Both the position numbers and the translations under genes were made by a program. The notes beneath the pieces are model-generated. The model made no database searches, had not been told where the DNA came from, and saw only the letters and a list, made by a program, of their open reading frames with translations. Of a stretch of DNA of 64,000 nucleotides, positions 40,375 through 49,104 are shown piece after piece (within the stretch, counting starts at the first letter, position 1; each line of letters begins with the position of its first letter). This DNA comes from Allobogoriella alba. GTDB lineage: Bacteria > Actinomycetota > Actinomycetes > Actinomycetales > Actinomycetaceae. The stretch spans positions 372,001-436,000 of the forward strand of contig NZ_JBHTCQ010000002.1 in NCBI RefSeq assembly GCF_042665525.1, given 5' to 3'.

Positions 40375-41460
40375 ATGCCATCTCGAAGCGCCAGTGTCGG
40401 CGTCGTCGGCGCGGGCGCCGCGACCCAGGCCATCCACCTCCCGACCGTGGCCCGGTTCCCCGAGCTGCAGGTCACGGCGGTCACCGACGTCGACCAGGAG
40501 GTCGCCGCGGCCGTCGCCGGACGGGTGGGTGCGACGGCGGTGCCGACCCTGGCGGACATGCTCACCCCCCGCGCTCCCGACGTCGTGGTCATCTGCACGC
40601 CCAACGCCTTTCACGCCGAGCAGGTGATGGCCGCCTGCCGCGCCGGCGCCCGAGCCGTGCTGTGCGAGAAGCCGCTCGCCACGTCCCGGCAGGAGGCGGA
40701 GGCGGTCGCCGAAGTCTCCCGGGAGACCGGCGTGCCGGTGGTCGTCGGCACCATGCACGCCTACGACCCGGCGTGGCAGGCCGCGACCCGGCGCTGGGCC
40801 GAGTCCGGCGCGAGCGCCCACACCGTGCGCATCGCCGCCCACATCCCGCCCAACCCCTCGACCGAGGACCTGGCCACCGAGGTCGCCGGGCGGCCGGCCG
40901 CGTCAGCCGGGCGGGCGACGTCGGCGCGCCCGACGCTCGAGGAACGCCTCGCGCGCCTGCGTGGCGGAGTGCTCGGACTGGCGATCCACGACCTCCCGCT
41001 CGCCCGGCAGCTGCTCCCGGACGCGAGCCCACGGGTGATCGCCGTGCGGGAACCCGCCCCCGGCGGCTACGTGATCCTCGCCGACGTCGGCGGCCGGCAC
41101 CTGGAGGTCCTCGGCGGCTCCACGCGGACGTGGCTGCCCGACTGGACGCTCGAGGCGATCGCCGACGACGCCGCGCTCCGCGCCGACTTCGGCCCCTCCT
41201 ACGTCCACGGCGAGTCCGCCGTCGTCGAGCTGTCCGAGGCCTCGGGGGAGGCCGGCTTCACCGGCAGCCGGCTCGGACCGGCCACCGAGAACGGGTACGT
41301 GCGGCTGTGGCGTGCGATCTGCGACATCCTCGACGGCCGCACGGCCCCGCCGGTGCTCGACACCCTGGTGGCGGACCTCGACCTCGCCGTCCAGCTCGCC
41401 GACCGGGCCACCGAGGTGCTCGTCTCCCACGAGGCCGCGACGGCGGAGGTGACTGCATGA
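40375..41460 (+). CDS. Gfo/Idh/MocA-family oxidoreductase
   Basis: 361 residues. GVVGAGAATQAIHLPTVARF is the dinucleotide turn and AVLCEKPLATSRQEAEAVAE holds the catalytic EKP lysine; MHAYDPAWQ follows. In the second domain LAIHDLPLARQLLP supplies the usual Asp-His pair region. It should oxidise or epimerise a sugar or inositol derivative with NAD(P). AAAGGA precedes the ATG. It leads a five-gene operon with an unknown protein and a CUT1-type ABC importer, so it acts on the imported sugar. Confidence 0.9.
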   Translation: MPSRSASVGVVGAGAATQAIHLPTVARFPELQVTAVTDVDQEVAAAVAGRVGATAVPTLADMLTPRAPDVVVICTPNAFHAEQVMAACRAGARAVLCEKPLATSRQEAEAVAEVSRETGVPVVVGTMHAYDPAWQAATRRWAESGASAHTVRIAAHIPPNPSTEDLATEVAGRPAASAGRATSARPTLEERLARLRGGVLGLAIHDLPLARQLLPDASPRVIAVREPAPGGYVILADVGGRHLEVLGGSTRTWLPDWTLEAIADDAALRADFGPSYVHGESAVVELSEASGEAGFTGSRLGPATENGYVRLWRAICDILDGRTAPPVLDTLVADLDLAVQLADRATEVLVSHEAATAEVTA

Positions 41461-42317
41461 CCGCTGCGCCCATGACCATCAGCCACGACGGCCTCGACGA
41501 CGAGCAGCAGTCCCGGCTCGTCGCCACCCTCGCCTCCCTGCCCATGACGTTCCGCCCGGCGAAGGCCGGCCGGCCCGGGGACGTCGTCGCGGTCGGGGGA
41601 CCGGACTGGGCGCTCCGCACCGACCGGGCGGCCGCCGCCGGTGCCCGCGGCATCCTGCTGCTGGACCCCTGGCCGCTCGAGCACCCAGCCCTGCGCGAGG
41701 TCGCGGCCGTGCGCCGCCCGGTCGTGGTCGACACCGGGTGGCGTCACAACCCGGCCGTGGACACCGTCCGCGACGGCGTGGCCCGATACCGCAGGCCCGG
41801 CGCCCTCCTCGAGGTGCGCTCGGCGGTCCGGCCGGGTGAGGACCTCGTCCGTGCCGCCGTCGGGCCGCTCGACCTCGTGACGGCGGTGGCTGGCGGGCTC
41901 GCCGGGCTGGAGGTCCTCCGGCACGACGCGCGCCACCTGGTGCTCGGCGGCGAGCTGGCCGACGGCGGAGACGTCCTCCTCACGGTCCTCACCACCCGCG
42001 CACGACCGCGGTCCACGTCGCTCACGGTCGCCGGCGACGACGGTCGCGCGGAGCTGGCGCTGCCGGACCCGGGCACCGCGGCGCCCGGCGTCGCCGCGCT
42101 GGTCGGCCCGGCCGGCCGGACGGTTCTCCCGCACGTCTCGGAGTCGGCCCGTCGCGGCGCCCTGCGGTGCCTGGCGGCCGCTGTCGAGACCGACGCCGCA
42201 CCCGACGATCTCCCGCGCCTCCTGGACGCCGCCGCCCTGCTGGCGGCGGCGATCGAGGAGGGGCGACGCTCCGTCCCCGGAGCACAACCCACCCACGACA
42301 CGACGGGGGTCCTGTGA
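41457..42317 (+). CDS. Protein of unknown function coupled to the oxidoreductase
   Basis: 286 residues, soluble, no signal. The N-terminal part (about residues 1-100: DVVAVGGPDWALRTDRAAAAGARGILLLDPWPL) looks like a Rossmann-type half; the middle (GPLDLVTAVAGGLAGLEVLRHDARHLVLGGELADGGDVLLTVLTT) resembles the second domain of Gfo/Idh proteins; RRGALRCLAAAVETDAAP and DLPRLLDAAALLAAAIEEGRRS also recall the end of that family. It may therefore be a degenerate oxidoreductase paralogue lacking the coenzyme motif. ATGA overlap before and one-base overlap after show strict coupling. Confidence 0.65.
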   Translation: MTAAPMTISHDGLDDEQQSRLVATLASLPMTFRPAKAGRPGDVVAVGGPDWALRTDRAAAAGARGILLLDPWPLEHPALREVAAVRRPVVVDTGWRHNPAVDTVRDGVARYRRPGALLEVRSAVRPGEDLVRAAVGPLDLVTAVAGGLAGLEVLRHDARHLVLGGELADGGDVLLTVLTTRARPRSTSLTVAGDDGRAELALPDPGTAAPGVAALVGPAGRTVLPHVSESARRGALRCLAAAVETDAAPDDLPRLLDAAALLAAAIEEGRRSVPGAQPTHDTTGVL

Positions 42318-43630
42318 TGCCACGATCGTCTCCATACAGGCCGGGCGGTGTGAGCCGGCGGACGATGCTGAGAGCCGGTGCGGCGGGCGCCGCGGCCTTG
42401 GGCCTGTCCAGCTGCGCTCGCTGGGGGTTCGCGAGCGAGACCCCGCAGCTGAAGTTCTGGAACATGCCCTGGGGCGGCACGACGTTCAACCCGCTTGACC
42501 GGCAGATCACCACCGGCTTCGACGGCAGCCCGCCCGCCACGTACCAGGTGATCCAGTGGGCGAACTTCGTCCCGACGTTCACCTCCGCCGTCGCCTCGCG
42601 TACCGGGCCGGCCGTCAGCTCGGGGGGCGGCACCCAGGCCTTCCAGTTCGAGGACCAGGGTGCCATCGCCTACGCCGACGACCTCATCGCCGGCTGGGAG
42701 TCGAACGGGCTGGCGGAGGACTTCCTCCCGGGCCTGCTCGAGACGATGCGGGTGCCGAACGGCTACGCCGCCGTGCCCTACAACCTCGACATGCGTGTCC
42801 TGTGGTACAACCAGCGGCTGCTCGAGGAAGCGGGTGCCGCACCGCCGACCGACTGGCCGTCCTACCTGGAGGCCTGCGCCGCGCTCAAGGAGATGGACGT
42901 CTACGGGTACGGCACCGGCACCGGGGCCGGTGCCTTCACGGGCACGCACGCGCTGGTGTGCTGGATGATCAACAACGGCGGCGGGCTGTTCAACGAGAAC
43001 CAGGAACCGGACTTGGTCACCCCGCAGAACATCGAGGCGATGGAGTTCGTCCTCGAGATGGTCGAGCAGGGCTACGTCGACCCCCGCAGCCCGTCGTACT
43101 CGGCCGACAACGTCCAGAGTCAGTGGGAGGCCAGGGCGTTCGGGATGGGCTTCGAGGGCGGAGGCCTGGCGAACAACATCGGCGGCCAGATCAAGGAGGA
43201 GCTCGCCGTGCTCTCGCCGCTGACCTCGCCGTCGGGCGAGAAGGGCGCCCTGTTCTTCCCGAACAACATCATGATGTACACCGACACCCCGAGCCAGGCG
43301 GCCTCGGAGGAGTTCGTCACCTACTACTACGAGAACATGGCGCCGCTGTGGACCGAGCAGACGGGCATCGGGCTGCCGCCGCTGACGTCGATCACCCAGA
43401 CCGACGGGTTCCGGGCCGATCAGAACGCCGTGAAGATCATCGAGGAGTGGCAACCCATCGCCCGCACCTGGGCGGCGCCGGGCGGTGACGCCCTCTTCGT
43501 CGGGGTGACCGCCGCCGACGGCACGCCCGCGATGACCTCGTTCGCCCAGACGATCCTGAGCGGCCGGACCGATGCCGAGTCGGCGCTGACGCAGTTCCAG
43601 CGCGACCTCGAATCGACGCTCATCTCCTAG
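42317..43630 (+). CDS. ABC transporter substrate-binding lipoprotein (family 1), Tat-type signal
   Basis: 437 residues. VSRRTMLRAGAAGAAALGLSSCARW combines a twin-arginine motif with a lipobox (LSSC), so it is probably exported folded and lipid-anchored. The mature domain (LKFWNMPWGGTTFNPLDRQI, NLDMRVLWYNQRLLEEAGAAPPTDW, RAFGMGFEGGGLANNIGG) is of the sugar-binding family 1. The ATG shares a base with the preceding stop. The ligand should be the substrate of the oxidoreductase encoded two genes upstream. Confidence 0.92.
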   Translation: MPRSSPYRPGGVSRRTMLRAGAAGAAALGLSSCARWGFASETPQLKFWNMPWGGTTFNPLDRQITTGFDGSPPATYQVIQWANFVPTFTSAVASRTGPAVSSGGGTQAFQFEDQGAIAYADDLIAGWESNGLAEDFLPGLLETMRVPNGYAAVPYNLDMRVLWYNQRLLEEAGAAPPTDWPSYLEACAALKEMDVYGYGTGTGAGAFTGTHALVCWMINNGGGLFNENQEPDLVTPQNIEAMEFVLEMVEQGYVDPRSPSYSADNVQSQWEARAFGMGFEGGGLANNIGGQIKEELAVLSPLTSPSGEKGALFFPNNIMMYTDTPSQAASEEFVTYYYENMAPLWTEQTGIGLPPLTSITQTDGFRADQNAVKIIEEWQPIARTWAAPGGDALFVGVTAADGTPAMTSFAQTILSGRTDAESALTQFQRDLESTLIS

Positions 43631-43645
43631 ATCGGGGACCTGAAC

Positions 43646-44608
43646 ATGACGCAACGATCGCTGAAGGAAGGCCTCGACCGCGCCCAGCGCGGGGTCGCTG
43701 TCGCGGGACCCGGCAGGCCCGGCAGGCCGCGTGAGCGGCGCCAGGCCGGCCCGAGCGGGCGCACGCTGCTGGCGTTCGCCACGCCGGCCATCGTCCTGCT
43801 GCTCCTCATCAACCTCTACCCGCTCATCTACGCCGCCCTGCAGAGCGTGCGCAGCGGCACCCTCATCGACACGGGCGACTTCGTCGGCCTGACCAACTAC
43901 GGCAACGTGCTGTCCGACCCGAGGTTCTGGGACAGCGCGGTCTTCACCGTGGTCTTCGTGCTCGTCGGCGTCTTCGGCAGCTGGGCGATCGGGCTCGGGC
44001 TGGCGCTGCTGCTGCGCTCGCACATCCCCGGCGGGGTGCTGTTCAAGGTGCTGCTGCTCCTGCCGTGGGTGGTGCCCGTCGTCGTCTCGGCGACGGCGTG
44101 GAACTGGCTGGTGGCCACTCCCCAGAGCCCGATCCCGGTCATCGCCTCGGCCATCGGGCTGGGGAACGTCAACTTCCTCGCCGACCCGACCCTGGCGCAG
44201 ATCACGGTCTGCGTCTTCAAGGTCTGGATCAGCTTCCCGTTCATGATGATGATGATGTCCGCCGCGCTGGCGTCGGTGGACAAGAACGTCTACGAGGCGG
44301 CGAAGATGGACGGCGCCAGCCGCTGGCGCGAGCTCACCCAGATCACGTTGCCGCTGATCTCGAAGACGACCTACGTCAGCTGGGTGCTGATGACGATCTT
44401 CTGCGTCAACGACTTCCCGACCATCTATCTGCTCACCGGCGGCGGACCGGTCGACGCCACCAGCACGCTGGTCGTCCTCGCCTACCGCACCGTGTTCCAG
44501 GAGTTCGACACCGGCACCGGCGTCTCGATCGCGTTCCTCATGACCGCGGTCCTCATCGTCGTCTCGGTCGTCCTGTACCGCCGCATCAGGAAGGTGAACG
44601 TCGCATGA
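43646..44608 (+). CDS. ABC transporter permease 1 (MalF/UgpA-like)
   Basis: 320 residues. A basic N-terminus of about 40 residues precedes six helices (LLAFATPAIVLLLLINLYPLIY onward). The EAA loop is VYEAAKMDGASRWRELTQITLPLISKTT. It is 15 bases after the binding protein gene and overlaps permease 2 by ATGA. No ATPase gene is in the operon. Confidence 0.94.
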   Translation: MTQRSLKEGLDRAQRGVAVAGPGRPGRPRERRQAGPSGRTLLAFATPAIVLLLLINLYPLIYAALQSVRSGTLIDTGDFVGLTNYGNVLSDPRFWDSAVFTVVFVLVGVFGSWAIGLGLALLLRSHIPGGVLFKVLLLLPWVVPVVVSATAWNWLVATPQSPIPVIASAIGLGNVNFLADPTLAQITVCVFKVWISFPFMMMMMSAALASVDKNVYEAAKMDGASRWRELTQITLPLISKTTYVSWVLMTIFCVNDFPTIYLLTGGGPVDATSTLVVLAYRTVFQEFDTGTGVSIAFLMTAVLIVVSVVLYRRIRKVNVA

Positions 44609-45489
44609 GCACCACGGACACGCTCCTGACGACGAGTGAGAAGGCACCCTCCCGGGGCGGAGGCACGCCCGTGAGCCAGCGGGAGCTGCGCGGCAGGTGG
44701 TGGCGCTTCGCGCTCATCACCGCGGTCACCGCCGTCGTGCTCGTGCCGATCGGGGCCGTCGTCGTCCTGTCGTTGCGTCCGTCGCTGGGCAGCGAGTCGG
44801 ACGCCTCGGTGACGCTGGAGAACTTCGCGATCATCTTCCGGGACACCAACGTGCGGCTCTGGCTGGAGAACAGCCTCATGGTCAGCGCGGTGACGGTCGT
44901 GATCTCGCTGATGGTGGCGGCCCCGGCTGGCTACGTGCTCTCCCGCGGGCGGCACAGGCTCGTCTCGGGCTTCGCGCTCGTGCTGTTCATCGTGCAGTCG
45001 TTGCCGCTGGTGACGGCGGTGATCCCGCTGTTCATCCTGTTCGCCCGGCTCGGCCTGGTCGACAACCTCAGCGGCGTGACGATCGTGTTCGTCGGCATGA
45101 CGATGTCGGTGGCGATCTGGATGATGGCGGCCTACTACGACTCGATCCCCATCAGCCTCGAGGAGGCCGCCTGGATCGACGGGTGCACGGTGCTGGGCAG
45201 CTTCGTGCGCGTGGTGCTGCGCAACTCGCTGCCGGGTGTGCTGTCGACGGCGATCTTCTCGTTCCTGCTGTCGTGGAACGACTACCTCGTGGCCCTGGTG
45301 TTCCTGCGATCCGACTTCGTCTACACGCTGCCGGTGGGCCTGCAGTCGTTCTTCCAGCAGAACGCGACGAGCTGGGGCCTCGTCATGGCGATCGCGGTCA
45401 TCATGATGCTGCCGCCGGTCCTGCTGTTCGCGCTGCTGAACAGGTACTTCAGCATCGGCGGAATCGGCGGGTCGCTGGCGGGCCAGTGA
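44605..45489 (+). CDS. ABC transporter permease 2 (MalG/UgpE-like)
   Basis: 294 residues from the ATG overlapping the permease 1 stop. Six helices and the EAA loop LEEAAWIDGCTVLGSFVRVVLRNSLPGVLS, with the normal Leu/Phe-rich end. It finishes the sugar-importer operon; a 130-base gap separates it from the kinase gene. Confidence 0.93.
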   Translation: MSTTDTLLTTSEKAPSRGGGTPVSQRELRGRWWRFALITAVTAVVLVPIGAVVVLSLRPSLGSESDASVTLENFAIIFRDTNVRLWLENSLMVSAVTVVISLMVAAPAGYVLSRGRHRLVSGFALVLFIVQSLPLVTAVIPLFILFARLGLVDNLSGVTIVFVGMTMSVAIWMMAAYYDSIPISLEEAAWIDGCTVLGSFVRVVLRNSLPGVLSTAIFSFLLSWNDYLVALVFLRSDFVYTLPVGLQSFFQQNATSWGLVMAIAVIMMLPPVLLFALLNRYFSIGGIGGSLAGQ

Positions 45490-45619
45490 CGCGTCAGTGA
45501 CGGCCCGGGTCGTGGGCGCGCGGGGCTACCGGCCCGTGGCGCCCACGGCCCGGCCGTGTCGTCAGGGGTGAGGCGACTGGCGGCCGGTCCGGCGACGTGA
45601 CGGGCGCGTCGGTGCCGTC

Positions 45620-47242
45620 ATGATGGTGGGCATGACGTCGGACCTGCTTCTCGGCCGCTACGAGCTGGGCCGCCTGCTCGGCAGGGGCGGCATGGCCGAG
45701 GTCTGGGAGGCGCGCGACACCCGGTTGGGTCGGCGCGTGGCGGTCAAGACCGTGAACCTCGCGGCCGCCCACGACCCGACACTCGGCGAGCGGCTCCAGC
45801 GTGAGGCCCGGGCCGTCGCGAGCCTCAAGCACACCGACATCGTCACCGTCTACGACGCCGGCCTCGAGGACGATACGGCCTACCTCGTCATGGAGCTCGT
45901 GGACGGGACCGACCTGGCGACGACCCTCCGCGAGGGCCCACTCCCGCCCGGCGAGGCGGCGCGCGTCGGAGCCCGGGTCGCGGGTGCGCTCGCGGCCGCA
46001 CACGGCGCCGGGGTGGTCCACCGGGACGTCAAGCCCGGCAACGTGCTGCTGCACGGCGACGACGTCACTGTCGTCGACTTCGGCATCGCCGTGGCCACGC
46101 AGGCCGCCGGGGCGACGCTGACCGCGCCGGGCACCGTGATCGGCACGGCCGACTACATGGCGCCCGAGCAGGCCGAGGGTGGCGAGGTCACGGCGGCCAC
46201 CGACGTCTACGCGCTGGGCTGCCTCGTCACCGCCATGACCGTGGGCCGGCCCCCGTTCGCCGGTGACCACCCGATGCAGGTCGTGCGCCAGCACCTCGAC
46301 GCCACCGCGCCGCGGCTGAGCGCCGCGATGCCCGACGTCCCGCGCGAGCTGGACGACGTGGTGGCGCGGATGCTGGCCAAGGACCCGACCGCGCGGCCGA
46401 GCCTCGAGGAGGTGCGGCGCACACTGGAGCGCGTGGCCACCGACGCCTCGGGGGTCGGGGCGACGGCAGCGGTCGGGACGCCCGACGCCGAGGCCACCGC
46501 TGCGATGGCGTCGGCGTCGACCGCGGCGATGCCGGCGGGCGGCACCACGGCGGTGATGCCGGACGGTACGACGGTGGCGATGCCGGCGGGCGGGACGGCC
46601 GTGATGCCGGCGGGCGCCGAGCCACCCACCGAGACATCGAGCGAGGCAGCCGGTCCTCGCCGTCGTTGGTTCCTCGCCGTCGCGGTCGCGGCTGCGCTGC
46701 TGGTCGCGGTGATCGCCGTCGCCCAGCTCAGCGGCAACGGTCAGGAGCCGGCGGCCGGCGGCCCGACCGCGGAGGAGACAGCGCCGGATCGGGTCGAGAC
46801 GACCGAACCCGAGACCGATCCCGAGGCCGCCACGACCCCTCCTCAGGAGGACCCGGGCCCGGAGGGCCCAGGTGGTGAGGGCCCCGGCGGCGGTCCCGGG
46901 CGTGCAGGCGAGGGTGGCCCCGGCGGGGGACGCCAGGGCGAGGGCAACGCCGGCCACGGCAACGCCGGACGCGGCAACGCCGGACGCGGCAACGCCGAGG
47001 CTCCCGATGACGACATGGGCCAGCTGATCTCCTCGCTCGGACTCGAGCCCGACGTCGAGCGGGACCTACTCAGGAAGTGGGAGGAGGTCCTCAAGGCCGT
47101 CGACGAGGGCAAGGAGGACAAGGTCGAGGACCGCACCGAGGACTTCGGTGACCGTGTCGACGAGCTCGAGGGCGAGGGCCGGATCTCCGAGGATCAGGCC
47201 GAGGCTCTCCAGGACGGTCTCGACTCCGCGTTCGGCGACTGA
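45620..47242 (+). CDS. Membrane-anchored serine/threonine protein kinase (PknB-like)
   Basis: 540 residues. Kinase domain residues 13-275: GRGGMAEVW (G-loop), VAVK (Lys43), HRDVKPGN (His134-Asp136), DFG 153-155 and YMAPEQ. A linker with repeated AMPAGGT-type motifs leads to one membrane helix (about 350-370). The outer part has an acidic/Pro-rich stretch, a Gly-Asn-rich repeat (NAGRG units) and a charged C-terminal module (VERDLLRKWEEVLKAVDEGKEDKVEDRTEDF) of about 75 residues that I do not recognise; it is not a PASTA domain. ATGs at 45620, 45623 and 45632 are all possible; none has a clear ribosome site. Ligand and targets unknown. Confidence 0.92.
   Translation: MMVGMTSDLLLGRYELGRLLGRGGMAEVWEARDTRLGRRVAVKTVNLAAAHDPTLGERLQREARAVASLKHTDIVTVYDAGLEDDTAYLVMELVDGTDLATTLREGPLPPGEAARVGARVAGALAAAHGAGVVHRDVKPGNVLLHGDDVTVVDFGIAVATQAAGATLTAPGTVIGTADYMAPEQAEGGEVTAATDVYALGCLVTAMTVGRPPFAGDHPMQVVRQHLDATAPRLSAAMPDVPRELDDVVARMLAKDPTARPSLEEVRRTLERVATDASGVGATAAVGTPDAEATAAMASASTAAMPAGGTTAVMPDGTTVAMPAGGTAVMPAGAEPPTETSSEAAGPRRRWFLAVAVAAALLVAVIAVAQLSGNGQEPAAGGPTAEETAPDRVETTEPETDPEAATTPPQEDPGPEGPGGEGPGGGPGRAGEGGPGGGRQGEGNAGHGNAGRGNAGRGNAEAPDDDMGQLISSLGLEPDVERDLLRKWEEVLKAVDEGKEDKVEDRTEDFGDRVDELEGEGRISEDQAEALQDGLDSAFGD
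46527..46617 (+). repeat. GATGCCGGCGGGCGG-type repeat in the kinase juxtamembrane linker
   Basis: Four imperfect copies of a 20-30 base unit built on GCGATGCCGGCGGGC code for [AV]MP[AD]G(G)T motifs between kinase domain and membrane helix. In-frame length changes would alter only the linker. Confidence 0.65.
46943..46999 (+). repeat. 15-base tandem repeat in the kinase outer region
   Basis: GGCAACGCCGGACGC occurs nearly perfectly three times and then partially, coding for the GNAGR/GNAGH pentapeptide array on the outer side of the kinase. Confidence 0.8.
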
Positions 47243-47265
47243 GAGGGCCGCTGGAACGAGCGGGA

Positions 47266-48345
47266 TCACGCCCGCTCCCAGGGGTCGGTAGGAACGTCGT
47301 CGTCGACTGCGGCGGCGATGTCGGCCCGCCAAGACTCGGCCTTGCGTCGTGGGATCGGTGTGCTTGTCAGCAGGTCGGCGCCACGCACCCACCGCACCGC
47401 GTCGCGGGCGTCCGGCAGGCCCTGCGTGTCCCCGAACGCGCCGATGACCCCTGCGGCGAGGTCCGAGCCGAGCTCGGCCGCGGCGCGCGGTGAGGCGCCG
47501 GTCAGCCGGGCCGCGAGGTAGCCGCCGAGGAACGCGTCTCCGCCACCGACCGGGTCGACGACGCGCGTGGCCCGGCTCGCTAGGTGCACCGGTGCGCCTT
47601 CGGGGCCGGGGTACCAGCAGCCGCGCTCACCGCCCTTGAGGACGACCTCGCCGACGCCGCGGTCGCGGGCTGCGGCGAAGACCGCCGCGGGCTCGGTGGC
47701 ACCGAGGACCGGCTCGGACTCGTCGTCGCCGAGGACGAGCAGGTCGGTGCGGGGCAGGATTTCCCCGAGCGTGGCGACCACGGCGTCGAGGTCGCCGAAG
47801 CCGGGGCGGAGGTTCACGTCGACGACGACGCTCGTGCCGTGGTCCGCGGCGCGTGCGGCCAGTGCGGTGACGAGATCGCGCGGTCCCGCGCCGAGCGCGG
47901 CGGTCAGCCCGGAGAGCACGACGGCGCGCGGCGGCTCGTCCCAGACCCGGGCCGCGTCCGTCGTCGTCATCGCCGAGGCGGCCGAGCCGGACCGGTAGTA
48001 CGTGACCCGGCGGGCGCCGTCGGGTGGCACCTCGCGCAGCAGCAGCCCAGTGGGGCGGCCGGGGTCGGTCGCGACGAGCGCGTCGTCGATGTGGAGGTCG
48101 GCCATGGCGCGGCGGATGCGATCGGCGGGGGAGTCCGCGCCGAGCCGGGTGAGCAGCGCGGCGCGGCCGCCGAGCCGCGCGACGGCGGCGCACAGGTTGT
48201 ACTCGGCGCCGGCGACGTCGACCAGCATCGTCTCGGCGTCCGCGACGGTCCGCGGGGGCGTGGCCTGCAGCAGGAGCATGACCTCGCCGACCCCGACGAC
48301 GTCGAGACGCTCCCCGAGGGATCGGGGCTCAGGTGGCCAGCTCAT
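47266..48345 (-). CDS. PfkB-family sugar kinase, probable 2-keto-3-deoxygluconate kinase
   Basis: 359 residues from the ATG that overlaps the aldolase stop (ATGA). DVVGVGEVMLLLQATPPRTVADAETMLVDVAGAEYNLCAAVARLGG is the KDG kinase start; VVVDVNLRPGFG is typical for that branch and DPVGGGDAFLGGYLAARL holds the catalytic Asp. Paired with KDPG aldolase it should convert 2-keto-3-deoxygluconate to KDPG, a step of hexuronate and Entner-Doudoroff-type degradation. It is convergent with the protein kinase gene. Confidence 0.88.
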   Translation of the reverse strand: MSWPPEPRSLGERLDVVGVGEVMLLLQATPPRTVADAETMLVDVAGAEYNLCAAVARLGGRAALLTRLGADSPADRIRRAMADLHIDDALVATDPGRPTGLLLREVPPDGARRVTYYRSGSAASAMTTTDAARVWDEPPRAVVLSGLTAALGAGPRDLVTALAARAADHGTSVVVDVNLRPGFGDLDAVVATLGEILPRTDLLVLGDDESEPVLGATEPAAVFAAARDRGVGEVVLKGGERGCWYPGPEGAPVHLASRATRVVDPVGGGDAFLGGYLAARLTGASPRAAAELGSDLAAGVIGAFGDTQGLPDARDAVRWVRGADLLTSTPIPRRKAESWRADIAAAVDDDVPTDPWERA

Positions 48346-48974
48346 CGGGCCGTGAGCCCGGCGGACCATGCGGCCTGCAGGGCGCTCGCCCGGTCGGTGA
48401 GCACGTCCCAGTGAGCGGCAGCGACGGTGCCCTCGTCCACCAAGGCGCTGCCGACGCCGACGCCCACGCAGCCGAGCGCGGCGTAGGCCCGTGCATTCTC
48501 GGCGTTCACGCCACCGGTGGGGACGAGCGGGACGTCCGGCAACGGCGCCTGGACGGCCTTGACGTACGCCGGTCCGCCGAGCGCGTCGGCCGGGAAGACC
48601 TTCACCGCTGCCGCACCCTGCTGCCATGCGGCGTCGATCTCGGTGGGGCTCAGGGCGCCCGGGACGATCGGCACGCCGGCGTCGCGGGCCACCGCGAGCA
48701 CGCCGGAGACGGTGGTCGGGGTGACCAGGAACTGGGCACCGGAGTCGATCGCGCGGCGGGCGTGGTCGGGGGTGCGCACGGTGCCGACCCCGACGAGCGC
48801 GCCGCCGTCGTCGCGCCACCGCCCGATCGCCTCCAGCGCCCCCGGCGTGTCGATGGTGACCTCGACGGCACCGACACCGCCGGCGACCAGCGCCCTGGCG
48901 ATCTCGTCCACGGCGCGCTCGCGGCGCAGCCGGACGATCGCGATGATCCCGGACGGCGCACCCGTCTCAGGCAT
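48342..48974 (-). CDS. eda: KDPG/KHG aldolase
   Basis: 210 residues. Glu38 in AVEVTIDTPGALEAI and Lys125 in AAAVKVFPADALGG correspond to the catalytic Glu and Schiff-base Lys of class I KDPG aldolase; GVGTVRTPDHARRAIDSGAQFLVTP and VPTGGVNAENARAYAALG complete the barrel. It cleaves 2-keto-3-deoxy-6-phosphogluconate to pyruvate and glyceraldehyde-3-phosphate. It is first in the two-gene operon with the KDG kinase, 130 bases from the alcohol dehydrogenase gene. Confidence 0.92.
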   Translation of the reverse strand: MPETGAPSGIIAIVRLRRERAVDEIARALVAGGVGAVEVTIDTPGALEAIGRWRDDGGALVGVGTVRTPDHARRAIDSGAQFLVTPTTVSGVLAVARDAGVPIVPGALSPTEIDAAWQQGAAAVKVFPADALGGPAYVKAVQAPLPDVPLVPTGGVNAENARAYAALGCVGVGVGSALVDEGTVAAAHWDVLTDRASALQAAWSAGLTAR

Positions 48975-49013
48975 GGGGACCTGCTCCTTCGTCGTCCTGA
49001 CCTGGCAGCTGCG

Positions 49014-49042
49014 ACCCTATCCGGCGCCAGGCGGGAACCTGG
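49014..49042 (-). promoter_or_regulatory. Candidate promoter/operator for the aldolase-kinase operon
   Basis: On the minus strand TAGGGT (49019 down to 49014) could be a -10, about 40 bases from the ATG. Just upstream, CCAGG-6-CCTGG (49027-49042) is a perfect inverted repeat at the -35 position, a possible repressor site. No strong -35 is seen. Confidence 0.3.
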
Positions 49043-49104
49043 AGCGGGCGTCGTCCCTGCTCCGCGTTTCGGCGAACGTGGATTCGCGCAGCGGTCAGGC
49101 GAGC

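Noticed and set aside
41744..44647. Open frame of 967 codons on the minus strand
   Set aside because: Antisense to the unknown protein, binding protein and permease genes of a coherent operon; composition is that of a reverse-complement shadow.
46943..46999. Tandem repeats as a CRISPR-like or mobile array
   Set aside because: Units are 15 bases, contiguous without spacers and in frame with a Gly/Asn-rich protein segment.
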